From assembly GCA_033032175.1 (NCBI GenBank), contig CM065312.1, forward strand, positions 7,440,001-7,504,000: DNA of 64,000 nucleotides. Direction: 5' to 3'. The notes beneath the pieces are model-generated. The model worked only from the letters and a program-made list of their open reading frames with translations. It searched no databases and was not told the origin of the DNA. The DNA comes from Saturnia japonica. Taxonomy: Eukaryota; Arthropoda; Insecta; Lepidoptera; Saturniidae. Below are positions 24,301-32,120 of the stretch, in pieces. A program made the position numbers and the translations under genes. The first letter of the stretch is position 1. Each line of letters starts with the position of its first letter.

Positions 24301-27300
24301 TTCAAAGAGACAGATTTACAATAAGTTAATTTTATTTGAAGGTCCTTGAATTTTTTTTTTACTTTTTGTTATTATATATATTATGTATTTAGTGGTTAAG
24401 ATAATTATGTTATCATTATTATAATAAACAAGTAAAATAAACATTTGTCGAAGTTATTTTTAACACCAACGAATATATCGATACAATGTCCGTACCGGCG
24501 GACAACGCACATCACTTTAGAGATAAGGGACAAACCATGCCCTACCCCGTGCCCTTCCTTACACCCGCGTAAATGAATCGCATTGTTTCGATACTTTTAA
24601 CAAGTTTTGCACTCTCTAGGTACAGTGAGCGGACTTTATTACTCTATGATTTTAACCTAAACTGGTTTAACTAAAACACGACAGATGTAGGGAGGGTACA
24701 GTACGCCACTGCAAACACAATGCATACTAATTTTTATAAGTACACAATAATACGTCATATCATACGGTTTGCGAAACAGTATTGTAGTGTGCAATTTGTT
24801 ATTGGAGTATAAGTTTGGTTAGTATTTTAATTTGTTTTACTATCGTTACTATTTTAAACTATTGATTGTGTGACATTTTATCTTAAATTATGAAATTTTA
24901 GGGTGATTTTAGCATGGAACCTCTCTATGGAATACCTGTAAAAATTATGTTTCTAAATTACTGCCAATCTATATTCGAATAATAATCTATATTATGTGAG
25001 CAATTGTTTCATATATCTAGTTCTAGTTTCTGGATTTTTGTACAAGAAATTCCTGAAACCACTAATCTAAACTGAAACTACCGAACTAAAAATTATTTCA
25101 CTAATAAGCAGCTACATCATCACTAAGTGATACAGCCTTTTTTTGCATTCCTATAAAATGTTATATTGGTTGTTGGTAGCGCGAACGAAGTCGTTGACAA
25201 CCGCTAGTATATATACATATGTGATACGTGATAGGTTCCTCGGAAACGGCTCTAATATTTGGATAAAATATTATATTTAAATACAGTTATATTTGATCGA
25301 CGTAGACGTCACTTTGCGCAAATCCATCGTAATTAATTGATCCGAAATTTCTTCAGACTTCATGTGTTTCAGTCGGAAGTAGTAAAGACATTGCGGATCA
25401 AAAATTAATTAATGTTTTACTTTTCAAGATAAGCGTTTTTTTTTTGCAAGACACCGGACGTATCTCTGTTTTCCAGATATTGTATATCACTGTAGAAGTA
25501 GTAAGTTTTTAAAAAGGACACTGCATTAGTGCAAACTTCTACGAGAAAGTTAATTAATATTACTTAATCGGGCCATAAGTTCTGTTACAAAAGAAAATGC
25601 ATTTATTTGTTATGAAACAATGTAATCCTAATAAAACTTATATTTATAAATATTGAAGTCCCAGCAATAATTAAAAAATAATCCTATTCGAAATGGCTAC
25701 CTTTGACATTGAGGCGGATTTTTAATCTGTCTCGGTATGAATCTATAGAATTACATACTATTTATTGCATAACAAGTTCAGCTGCTTGCAAATTTGAATT
25801 CAGAACAAAAAAACAAAAGTTTTTATTTTGTAACATTACTTAAGGCCTGACTATTAATTATACTTCAAGATTAGACAATTTTAAATAGGAATACATGATA
25901 TTTATACTTTATTCTACTTATATTTATGCTACTTGAATTCAAAATGGACAAAAATAAAAATTTATTTTCTTGATACTTAATAAAAGCTGTGTCGATGATG
26001 AGTTCATGTCATTTAAAATATATTCTAAAATTTATCATAAAAATAAAGTTTAAAAGTGTAAAGTATCCACAGATCCATAACTGATCCGCTCCCCATACAC
26101 AGTCATGATTTATAACGCCCTTTCAGCTTATGAATACATACTTGTTACGGCTGGGTTCATTATCGGACGTGCGAAATTTGCTCGCCCCTGATTGGACACT
26201 CCCTAGTTATGATAATATACACTTCCATTATGAAGGTATTCCTGTACTATTTTACAGATGCATTTTATTGTTCAGCAATATTTCATGTTTTTTTGTTGAC
26301 AGTTATTGTTAGAAATATCTAAGAAACCAACTAATTGATAAATATATATTAATAAATTCCATGTAGTTCTGTCTGTACATGTTACTTTATTTTCCAATTT
26401 CTATCAAGACATCCGGTTTAAATAAATAACTTTTTTGCCTTTATTAATAATCTGAGTAGAAATAAAATTAGGAGACGAAATTAATTACTGCATAATAAAT
26501 GCGTGCGGAGCAGCGAAGCACCGCTAGTTATATTATGTTTATAAGTAGATATGTTATTATCTTCTATACAATTAATAAAATTGAAGTGTTTGTTTGTAAT
26601 GTCAACATAACAGTTTTTTACTAAATGCATATGAAAGTATATACGATACGTATAACAAAAAGCCTATTTTTAAAATTTTTGTCTGTCTACCTGTCGGTCT
26701 GTTTGTTCCGGGTAATCTCCGAAACCGTTGGACCGATTTTGACGGGACTTTCACTGATAGATAGCTGATGGGAAGTAACTTAGGCTACTTTTATTTTAGA
26801 AAAATAATTAGGGTTCCGCACAAATAAAAAAACTGGTCATGGTGAATCAATTCGGGTGCTTAAATGGCATATGCTGAGTAAACCATAAGAGATATAGCAA
26901 ATTAATGTACCTACTACTAATTATAGGCATTAAAAAGACTTAAAAAAACCCGGGAGAGTATATATATGTCTTAAGAAACACCCACAATAAGCATTTGTCT
27001 TTAAAATAGCCGGGAGCGGGGTAGCAAGGTTTGACCGGGAATTCTTTAGTCCACGTGAGTGAAGCCACGGGCACAGCTAGTTGTCAATAAACTAGGACTC
27101 ATTTCTTATATAAAGTGTTTATAGTATCTATCTATATTAATTTTCGTTATTTCATTAAAGATCGCTACACTTCACTTCTTAATACTTCATTTGACACCGA
27201 TTTTTACCCGACTACGAAAAAGGTGGGTTATGTTTTTTGCGCGTATATACATGTATGTTTATTTGTTTAGCACGCTCTGTAGCCTAAGCGGTTTGATGGA

Positions 27301-30300
27301 TTTTAGCATACGAAGCGTTGTTCGATTTGTCTTAATTGTGTTAAGTATTTAAATACGACGGCTAGGAATCAAATAAAAAGCAAAAATAGAAAAAAAATGT
27401 AGTTCAGTTTTTTGTTGCAGCCGGGTTCTTTTGCTGCTTTTCAAATCGTTTAGCTTGTTTATATTATATGAAATATTTTATTAGAGTAAGCGCGTATTTA
27501 CGGTTAAATTAATATTACTTTTCACGTCATATTTTATTAAGTGTTTCTTTATAATACGTTAGAAAAAATATAATAAAAGTATAAGAATTCTTCTAATTGA
27601 AATAACCTCTAGCCACAAGTAGGTTATTTAAATAAAAAAAAGTTTTTTCATTAAAATTGTCTAGTATGTCAGCTTGCAATATACATATTTAACAGTATCA
27701 TAGATGAACAATAAAAGATATGCCCCGGGTGAGAATCGAACTTCACGACCTTAAGATTATGAGACTTACGCGCTGCCTACTGCGCCACCGAGGCGTTGAG
27801 GCAACTTATAATTTAACAGATCACTATTTTTCACAGTAACTTAGTAAATCATAGAGATGTATTCTATTATGTTTTTTAAATTAATACCGTGAAAATAGAC
27901 ACAAAAGCAACCCGGAAAGAAATAGTAGCGAATACCCATGACTTATTGTAAGATGCAAAATGGATTATAACAATTACACGGGATATTTTGTAGTATTAAA
28001 TCTGTCCCCAAACATTTGTTTTTGACAGACAATTATTGTCTTTCCAATGTTAGTGTACCTACTACCAAGTGTGACTATACCGGCGATTAACATCAGATAT
28101 CATTTTATTTAAACTCTAAATAGTTTTTAGTGTAGCGTGTAAGATGGTTAAATAACTTAAGTTTTCAGACAACCAGGCCAACCTTGCACATGGTGCACCC
28201 TGTTGAGTAATGAACGAGGAAATGGTTGTAGCGAGTGGTAGAGCTATAAATTGACCACAATTCATATGGTGAAAACCTCATCATTCCCTTTTGCACGTCG
28301 CGTTTAGGGATCGGTCGGTAAATATCCAGTATTTATTTACGGAGCCGGCATAACAGCGGTGCCTGGCGATGGATTGTTGAATTCTCAGTGGTCACCATTG
28401 TTTTTGGATTCCACTGTACTTACTATCATTAGACACAGTTTAAAAGCCTAAATTACTATAAATAATATATGATTTCGGAACATTCTATTTTCACTTTATG
28501 ATTGACACGATCCGCCAAAGAGTCCCCTCGCACAATCGAACTTAATCCCATCCAGTTATTTAATGCCAGGCCGACTAAACATTTGTTTCGGCTCGACTCA
28601 GTTTGCCGAACGCTAATACAATTTCGGTCGCCGTAATAAGTTTAGTGCGCTGCTCTTTTCGGTCACTAAAAGGTTTGTGATAACTGTATAAACAAAGATT
28701 TGCCCCAACTGTTTCTAAATATAAGGTTGGACAACAATACACTTCTGTAGAATGAATGGTTAAATTATTATAACATGTGAGTTAACAATTTTACTTTTTG
28801 AACAGAATCTCAATAGATTAAGTGATAGTGTGGCTTAAGGTGGTAATGCACTAAATCTAGATAAAGGACTGGCTCTTAATTGTAAGTGTCCTAATGTAGA
28901 TGATCCATACTTGCCGACAGGTTTTAAACTTGTGACATATATGGCGGAGTTTCTAGTCAGATTATAGCCATTACTTATAGCAATATTTACATAACTACAT
29001 AATTATTTGCTTTATTTCAATAATTCTTTTTATTGTCTAAACTATTGTAGAACTGTGTATATTCTAATTATTTCTAATAAAATAAATACTAATAGGTTTT
29101 TGGATTATTTTTTTAATAAGAAACGAGTAAAGTTTTAATATTCCAATTTGGAAGGTTGGAGATTTTGGAGATTAATCTGTCAGCTTCCTTATTGGACCCG
29201 CTTCTTAATTTTTATAAAGCTGTGTATAGATATATTGATTTTCGAACCACATATTAAAATTTTCCTCGTGTACTCTAAGTATGCTTCTTTATCAAAATAA
29301 TATTTATTTTCTTTAGTCCTATAGGCCTATAATAAAAGTTTTTATTATTATTACTATTAGGGATTGCTATTCAATCTTCAGTATAGTTTTTATCAAACTA
29401 TATCAATATTTTCCCTACAATATTAACCGTTATTATTAATATTTATATGACCACTTTAGCTAGGGTTCATACAAATAACATTTTATATTTAAATTTAAAC
29501 TTTTATTTACAGTCAGAGACGTGTTTTGAAAATGATAACTTACTTGGTATTATCAACTAAAGAACTTGGTGTCATCCATGCCCGAGTTAAGGGTTCCTCT
29601 TTGAGGGATGTAACTGGTCCACGGGGTTGTGTGTGTAACCCACCAGCCGCTTCCTGGTGATGGAGGCCAAACATCAGGCCACCTGCCGACAAATTGCATT
29701 AATTATGTATTAAATTTTATATGAAATCGTGGTGGTCGGGTAATTTATATTCGGAATAAAAACATACTTGGCAAACTGTGGGTTTATAATTAGTACACCT
29801 CTACCTAACCCTTCGGGGAATACAGTCGTGATGGTGTGGTATGGTATGGTAAAATTGTTTCGGTGTCCACAGGCTTGAGCCCCAGCATGTACCAACAAAA
29901 TTTTCAAAATTACATTTACTAATTTGAAATGGCAACACGATTAGCTGAAGGTTAGTAATCGTATGTGAGAAAAATAATGTAGAACTGTGGATTTTTCGGC
30001 GTTTGATATCGTCAATATGTAGTGGGCTGGCGTGGTAATGAAGACTGGTATTATTATTATATTAATATATATTTTATTGAAGTCCTAAGAGACGTATTAT
30101 GAGTGTTATAAATATATATTACAACAACAAAGCAAGGTAATTACTACTAGCACTAAATCATTCTATGTTGGTTGGATTAGTGACTTTATTTATATATTAT
30201 TTATGCAATTTAATTATTATAGTAGTTCTATTGTCACATAAAAATTTACTCTACAATGTACATTTCAAATAATAAAATAAAGAGTAACAAAGCATTTATG

Positions 30301-31557
30301 AAAATTAGTTTTATGATTAAAAATTTCATATGTACATTTTACTTAAACTACTAATTGGTGACACAAAATAATAGGTTGAACAATTCGATTAATATCACTG
30401 ACAAAAAAAGTAATACAAAGCCCATCCGTTAACTGAATAAATTGTTTTTCATTGTAGAAGATTAATATGTTAAATGATTGTATTGTTAGGGTTATTCGGT
30501 CTCTATAAAGGCTGTAAATATGATCTCTCTATGCTTAGAATTCTACATAGTACGAAAACCCGCAGACTGAGTCAGAAGAAAAAGTTAGTATGTATATAAA
30601 TATGTACTATAAATTGTCACGCAATACTTACAAACTCCAATTTATATAGAAATAACCAATAAGATAAATTTTAGTATAAATAATAATATTGCAAATACAT
30701 TTCATCATATTGAATATTATATTTTTTCTGAAACCTCAATTAAACTCAAAATAAAACTTTGCTCAACAAAGTACTTAAGTAAAATTATTATTTAGTAAGC
30801 CACAAATTAATTAACAAATTTACCTTGTACAACCTAAAATACTTTTGTGTAATAATATTTAATAGCGTTTCTCTATTATTGTTTATAAAATGTATAGAGA
30901 AATTAAAAAAATTTGTTAATCCTACTTGACTCCTTTCAAGCTTGTAATTAAAAGATAATATAAATAATCAAAAAATTTGAAAAATTACATTAAGATCTGT
31001 GTTATGCGCTCAATAATTATTAACAAATAACAGTAATGACAATAGTACAATAATATTCTGTTATGCTACGCCGTAGCTGGCGTAGACATTGCGACGTAGC
31101 GTAGCATTTTACTTTGTCTTACAAAGAATTTTTGTATTATTATTGCCTGAGTAAATTATTTCCCCAAATATTAAAGAATAATAATATCATAAACTTTTTT
31201 AAATAAAAAAAATAGATTTAAAAAGAGATGAAGATAAAGGAAGTGAAAGAAGCAAGCTCTTTGTATCTATCTACCTTTTATTATTATTTATAGGTTCTGA
31301 GCATTTACACACCTGTAGGTGATCGTACTTCAACGGATTTTCAACTTGAGAGTCGTAACTAGCCAATTATACTACAGTTTCATTAAAACGTGTTCCTTCA
31401 CCGAGAGCTCAGACTTATTATAGGAATTTAGAGACATTTAGGAACTTTTCTTTTATTTTGACATTTTGATCAATATGGACTGATTTTTCGTTATATCTCT
31501 ATACATACCTGAAGATCTCGGCGCTCCCGACGGATAAAGTTTTCGTCCCCATCCCAC
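6331..31557 (-). CDS. kn: COE/EBF-family transcription factor (Collier/Knot), 5' half of gene
   Basis: Five exons on the minus strand join in phase to about 152 residues. The protein matches the conserved start of insect Knot/Collier and vertebrate EBF, from the N-terminal LKEEPL segment into the COE DNA-binding domain ([20 protein letters not shown], then a block reading [18 protein letters not shown]). COE proteins are nuclear, bind DNA as dimers through a zinc-knuckle DNA-binding domain, and in insects act in head, wing, muscle, neuron and blood-cell patterning; this role is family knowledge. The zinc knuckle, IPT, HLH and transactivation regions lie beyond the left edge. Visible introns are about 1.8, 11.8, 5.3 and 5.9 kb and are full of transposons. 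Splice phases agree at every junction (1,2,0,1). The start codon is unresolved; the span given runs from the GTG in exon 1. Confidence 0.93.
6387..7345. other. knot intron 4, unassigned AT-rich DNA
   Basis: No gene or named repeat seen. Contains AT-rich low-complexity tracts only. Confidence 0.4.
7349..7440 (-). mobile_element. Helitron-like 3' end fragment
   Basis: Read on the minus strand it ends ...CACGCGAGCGAAAACGTGGGTACAGCTAG followed by T, the CTAG end typical of lepidopteran Helitrons, with a GC-rich segment before the end. Only the 3' part is recognisable. Confidence 0.5.
7680..7860 (-). repeat. tRNA-derived SINE, family 2 (degraded copy)
   Basis: On the minus strand it carries a degraded tRNA-like head (CATGGCGCAGAAGTAGTAAGC...) followed by GACTTTTGTGTGAGTAACC and a body matching the better copy at 51905-52130. 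The B box is eroded. Confidence 0.6.
8250..8687 (-). pseudogene. RTE LINE ORF, C-terminal part
   Basis: Reads [34 protein letters not shown] and an [19 protein letters not shown] end, the tail found after the reverse transcriptase in RTE-clade proteins. It is separated from the upstream polymerase frame by a frameshift and stops between 8690 and 8814. It belongs to the same original ORF and is not a separate gene. Confidence 0.85.
8814..10097 (-). pseudogene. RTE LINE reverse transcriptase
   Basis: 427 codons. Motifs: [61 protein letters not shown] and the catalytic box FADD at 9017-9006. The polymerase core is intact, but the endonuclease upstream and the C-terminal region downstream are out of frame, so the element looks non-autonomous. 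The antisense frame 8908-9306 is a shadow. Confidence 0.9.
10200..11018 (-). pseudogene. RTE LINE endonuclease domain, frameshifted
   Basis: The frame at 11018-10704 starts the domain (ICTYNVRSL, then ILGLSEVRK); the frame at 10806-10531 continues it ([21 protein letters not shown]); further pieces down to about 10200 include a [12 protein letters not shown] stretch. At least two frame breaks are needed, near 10750 and near 10535. The frame 11223-10942 is probably the N-terminal end of the same ORF. Confidence 0.75.
11237..11571 (+). mobile_element. Helitron family 1, copy 1 (internally deleted)
   Basis: Begins TCTATACAATTAATAAAATT after an A, matching 16004 and 26563, with the shared GTAATCTCTGAAACGGTT core. 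It ends at a decayed GTAG before T instead of CTAG. It lacks about 190 bases of the interior seen in the other copies. Confidence 0.7.
11572..12280. other. knot intron 4, unassigned
   Basis: AT-rich, no gene or recognisable repeat seen up to the donor of exon 4. Confidence 0.4.
12281..12344 (-). CDS. kn: knot exon 4 (DNA-binding domain)
   Basis: Acceptor TTGTTACAG before 12344 and donor GTAAGT after 12281. The 64 bases encode [21 protein letters not shown] plus the first base of a Gly codon. [16 protein letters not shown] is close to invariant in COE proteins. The exon joins phase 0 to exon 3 and phase 1 to exon 5. Confidence 0.94.
12345..13160. other. knot intron 3, unassigned
   Basis: AT-rich. 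A stretch at 13000-13065 reappears about 1.6 kb away at 14625-14690 in the same orientation (ACGCGGGCACGAA...GTGAATAATTAAC). Otherwise nothing recognised. Confidence 0.4.
13165..13345 (+). repeat. Dispersed repeat, family A copy 1
   Basis: Carries TCTCACCAGATATTAAGTGA, a GATGTGG core and a GGTGGTTGGCATTAGG-type end. Related sequence occurs at 21228-21425, 28810-28985, 34655-34805 (same strand) and 32765-32900, 42290-42450 (reverse). No coding capacity. Confidence 0.6.
13530..14060 (-). mobile_element. LINE 3' end with polymerase C-terminal tail
   Basis: Translating the minus strand near 14010-13850 gives [20 protein letters not shown] and RFYNKISK, a tail common at the C-terminus of insect non-LTR polymerases of the CR1/L2 type. 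The 3' UTR follows (GAACCGGTAGTAGTGTTTTG...) and ends in an A-rich run at about 13550-13530. Truncated copies of the same 3' UTR lie at 57030-57200 and 51740-51890, and a piece of the tail at 33135-33215. The clade assignment is tentative. Confidence 0.65.
14061..16003. other. knot intron 3, unassigned
   Basis: No gene seen. Includes the second copy of the 13000-13065 repeat (14625-14690) and an (AT)-rich middle. The short ORF at 14442-14669 covers that repeat and has no recognisable product. Confidence 0.4.
16004..16525 (+). mobile_element. Helitron family 1, copy 2 (complete ends)
   Basis: 522 bases, flanked by A on the left and T on the right as expected for Helitron insertion at AT. Starts TCTATACAATTAATAAA and ends GGGCACAGCTAG, with a GC-rich segment before the end. 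Contains no helicase frame, so it is non-autonomous. Closely matches 26563-27080. Confidence 0.8.
16926..17577 (+). mobile_element. Helitron-like family 2, copy 1
   Basis: Starts TCTATATTAATAAATCTGTA and shares several segments (ATTGATAGGCTATAAGAAT repeats, ATTACTGCATAA near the end) with 33580-34164. The 3' end is eroded after AAACGCGTAG. It stops about 45 bases short of knot exon 3. Confidence 0.6.
17621..17777 (-). CDS. kn: knot exon 3 (start of COE DNA-binding domain)
   Basis: Acceptor TTTGACAG before 17777 and donor GTACAT after 17621. The 157 bases encode [20 protein letters not shown] followed by a segment ending IGFIEKDQ, the most conserved opening of the COE DNA-binding domain. The first base completes an Asn codon begun in exon 2. 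The open frame extends past both splice sites, but the conserved part stops exactly at them. Helitron-like DNA reaches to within about 45 bases of the donor side and begins again about 85 bases from the acceptor side. Confidence 0.96.
17860..18195 (+). mobile_element. Helitron-like family 2, copy 2 (partial)
   Basis: Has the same GTTAACCGATTTTGATGAAA and ATTGATAGACAATAGG motifs as copy 1 and 33580-34164. It lacks a clean 3' end. It lies on the acceptor side of knot exon 3. Confidence 0.5.
18210..18350 (+). repeat. tRNA-derived SINE family 1, 3' part
   Basis: Matches the body and tail of 35697-35950: CCCGATTAACGGCAATA, CACGGCGAACTATGGGTG, ACCTAACCATTCGGGGATAC and a TGTTATGTTATG tail. The tRNA-like head is missing, as in a 5'-truncated retrocopy. 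Confidence 0.65.
18382..18475 (-). repeat. 5'-truncated Jockey-type LINE 3' end
   Basis: On the minus strand it ends GGCTAACAGTATAATCAGAT plus an A run, resembling the 3' end of the LINE at 60941-64000. Confidence 0.5.
18476..19155. other. knot intron 2, unassigned
   Basis: AT-rich, no gene or named repeat recognised. Confidence 0.35.
19160..19300 (+). repeat. Dispersed repeat, family D copy 1
   Basis: TTGGATGATT, AATTTCATTGGCATTGGACC and ACTC(T/C)TCAAAATCATTGA are shared in the same order with 49980-50125. Possibly a fragment of a larger element. Confidence 0.55.
19460..19740. repeat. Two family E repeats in inverted arrangement
   Basis: The left arm (19460-19560) contains GTACAATACCTACAAGTGATC and GATTCGAGTCCCGC; the right arm (19676-19740) carries the same segment in reverse complement. 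A third copy lies at 51250-51345. GATTCGAGTCC resembles a pol III B box, so this may be a tRNA-derived SINE. Confidence 0.55.
19745..20775. other. knot intron 2, unassigned
   Basis: AT-rich. The ORF 20037-20282 has no recognisable product. No named repeat seen. Confidence 0.35.
20780..21060. promoter_or_regulatory. GC-richer unique island in knot intron 2, candidate enhancer
   Basis: Stands out from AT-rich flanks and shows no repeat partner in the window. Both strands have short ORFs (20750-21055 plus, 20851-21048 minus) with no recognisable domain and no splice context. A conserved non-coding element is possible; the assignment rests on composition only. Confidence 0.25.
21228..21425 (+). 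repeat. Dispersed repeat, family A copy 2
   Basis: The best copy of the family: TCTCACCTGATCTTAAGTGA, GTGGCCAAAGATGGTAGCAC, CTGGTTCTCAAGCGCAGCTG and TTTTAAACTTGAGGGTGGTA in order. Confidence 0.65.
21430..22335. other. knot intron 2, unassigned
   Basis: AT-rich, no gene or repeat recognised. Confidence 0.35.
22340..22560. promoter_or_regulatory. Unique island in knot intron 2, candidate regulatory element
   Basis: Less AT-rich than its flanks, no ORF and no repeat partner in the window. Contains CAATTAATTTAATTAG, a cluster of TAAT homeodomain-type sites. Inference only. Confidence 0.25.
22561..23320. other. Unassigned, upstream of the THAP gene copy
   Basis: AT-rich until about 23100, then a more complex stretch up to the THAP ATG that could be its 5' UTR or promoter. 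Confidence 0.35.
23323..24208 (+). pseudogene. THAP-domain zinc-finger gene copy, spliced and broken
   Basis: Three exons by motif and splice signals. Exon 1 (23323-23402) encodes [12 protein letters not shown], then an in-frame TAA at 23359-23361, then [13 protein letters not shown]; donor GTAAGT. Exon 2 (from 23796, acceptor TCTTACAG) encodes [36 protein letters not shown] and [11 protein letters not shown]. The joined phases agree (2+1). C...C...C..H plus the AVPT box define a C2CH THAP finger, a DNA-binding fold. Candidate exon 3 (24079-24208, acceptor TTTTAG) encodes an acidic stretch but needs one base added in an A run near 24096-24100 to stay open. With a stop codon and a frameshift, it is probably a decayed gene or transposase-derived gene. 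Introns show it is not a processed copy. It is antisense in knot intron 2. Confidence 0.75.
24209..25155. other. knot intron 2, unassigned
   Basis: A complex stretch at 24480-24740 (GTACCGGCGGACAACGCACA...) may be the downstream flank of the THAP element. Otherwise AT-rich with nothing recognised. Confidence 0.35.
25160..25207 (+). mobile_element. Helitron-like 3' end fragment
   Basis: Ends GTTGACAACCGCTAG before T, the CTAG-T end shared with other Helitron-like copies here. Confidence 0.35.
25208..26455. other. knot intron 2, unassigned
   Basis: AT-rich. The short ORF 26130-26312 has no recognisable product. Confidence 0.35.
26460..26527 (+). mobile_element. Helitron-like family 2, 3' end fragment
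   Basis: AATTAATTACTGCATAATAA, GCGTGCGGAGCAGCGAAGCA and CCGCTAG before T match the end of 33580-34164. A family 1 Helitron begins 35 bases later. Confidence 0.55.
26563..27080 (+). mobile_element. Helitron family 1, copy 3
   Basis: 518 bases from TCTATACAATTAATAAAATT to GGGCACAGCTAG, followed by T. Collinear with 16004-16525 over its whole length. Non-autonomous. Confidence 0.8.
27200..27435 (+). repeat. Dispersed repeat, family G copy 1
   Basis: Starts TTTTTACCCGACTACGAAAA and ends near GTTGCAGCCGGGTTC; ACCCGACT and GCCGGGT hint at short inverted ends. Copies at 52386-52600 (same strand) and 60370-60590 (reverse). Confidence 0.55.
27721..27794 (-). tRNA. tRNA-Met(CAT)-like gene, possibly a pseudogene
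   Basis: On the minus strand a 7-bp acceptor stem (GCCTCGG with CCGGGGC), D arm with GGCGCAGTAGGCAGCGCG, anticodon loop CTCATAA and a GTTCGATTC T loop fold in order. The sequence is close to insect elongator tRNA-Met. The anticodon stem has a paired change (TAAGT/TCTTA) that keeps pairing. The T arm carries one extra base, making the body 74 instead of 73. A TTTT run lies a few bases past the end (27716-27713 on the minus strand), so transcription by pol III is possible. No SINE body follows. It lies in knot intron 2. Confidence 0.6.
28140..28690. promoter_or_regulatory. Long unique island in knot intron 2, candidate cis-regulatory element
   Basis: About 550 bases of higher complexity and GC than the flanks, with no ORF, no repeat partner in the window and no transposon signature. 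It starts about 850 bases downstream of exon 2 in gene orientation. Two denser parts: 28160-28400 and 28500-28690. Inference from composition and position. Confidence 0.3.
28810..28985 (+). repeat. Dispersed repeat, family A copy 3 (diverged)
   Basis: TTAAGTGATAGTGTGG, GGACTGGCTCTTAA and GACAGGTTTTAAACTTG follow the family A order with many changes. Confidence 0.5.
29544..29682 (-). CDS. kn: knot exon 2 (N-terminal LKEEPL region)
   Basis: Acceptor TTTGTCGGCAG before 29682 and donor GTAAGT after 29544. The 139 bases encode [10 protein letters not shown]..., [14 protein letters not shown] and a tail ending LVDNT, in the order MFG - PRGP - SLKEEPL - VD known from insect Knot. Exon phases (2 bases in, 2 bases out) fit exons 1 and 3. 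The ATG at 29674-29672 begins MFG, which is also how vertebrate EBF1 begins, so it is a possible translation start. Confidence 0.93.
29735..29855 (+). repeat. tRNA-derived SINE family 1, 3' part
   Basis: AAAACATACTTGGCAAACTG, TACACCTCTACCTAACCC, TTCGGGGAATACAG and a GGTATGGTATGG tail match 18210-18350 and 35697-35950. It lies about 50 bases from the acceptor of knot exon 2. Confidence 0.65.
29860..31500. other. knot intron 1, mostly unassigned
   Basis: AT-rich. Contains an imperfect hairpin built from GCTACG/CGTAGC units at 31062-31108 and a partial family A repeat near 31290-31390. No coding exon found between exons 1 and 2. Confidence 0.4.
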
Positions 31558-31638
31558 GGGGTCGAGTTCCAGCGGCGGCCACGGCGAGCCCGTGTACCCG
31601 CCCGCCGCTGCGTTAAGCTCGTCCGACCGAATCTCGAA
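31509..31638 (-). CDS. kn: knot exon 1, conserved WGRKLYPS N-terminus with no visible ATG
   Basis: The donor GTATGT follows 31509. In the frame set by exon 2, the last 16 codons read [16 protein letters not shown], close to the start of fly Knot ([10 protein letters not shown], from memory). The codon matching the fly Met is GTG at 31557-31555. The frame stays open upstream to a TGA at 31641-31639 and contains no ATG. An ATG at 31552-31550 is in another frame. Options are initiation at GTG, an unseen upstream coding exon spliced into this frame, initiation at the exon 2 Met with this peptide untranslated, or a sequence error. Transcription probably starts further upstream, since GC-rich sequence continues to about 31760. 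Confidence 0.7.
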
Positions 31639-32120
31639 TCACGACACGCACCCCGCTTAGGCGCCCGAAAGCGCACGAACCGACCGGAATTACGCGAACA
31701 CTAACGGAAATCGCCTCCGAAATTCAAATAGTATCCGAACGCACACGGATCAGTCTATCGCGAATATTGAAAACTTTTTGTTTTTTTAAAAAATCCACCC
31801 CATTTTATAACACAAAATAATCAATGAATCACTTAAAGAAATGTACGAAAAATTTGACTTTATAATTGTGTTGTGAAAGTATTCAAGTCCTGTAATTGTC
31901 CTATAGGTGGCTCTGTGTTATCGTATGTGCGTCCAGGGATCTTGTCCCGATAGTGCGAGCGATCCCGCTGTGAATTTGCGGAACACTAACAAGCGTCGCG
32001 GGAGCGCACCGCCGAGTGCTCGAGCTTTGCGGCGCCCCCGTCCGTCCCCGCGGACTGTGGGAGGCGCCCTGGGGACACGCCCTCGCCACAAGAGCAGGAC
32101 GACTGTAACTATATAGATGG
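31639..32120 (-). promoter_or_regulatory. Putative 5' UTR / promoter region of knot
   Basis: Two GC-rich islands (about 31640-31760 and 31905-32100) in otherwise AT-rich DNA sit immediately upstream of knot exon 1. A TATATAG sequence occurs near 32108-32114 on the minus strand. The frames at 31491-31676, 31901-32089 and 31907-32116 look like by-products of GC richness. The transcription start is inferred, not seen. Confidence 0.45.

Noticed and set aside
23110..24660. Terminal inverted repeats around the THAP copy
   Set aside because: A weak resemblance between CATAGAATTATGAACTC and the complement of the region near 24635 is not enough to call a transposon.
31901..32116. Overlapping ORFs on both strands at the GC island
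   Set aside because: Arg/Ser/Pro-rich frames on both strands are typical of GC-rich 5' regions; no domain and no splice context.
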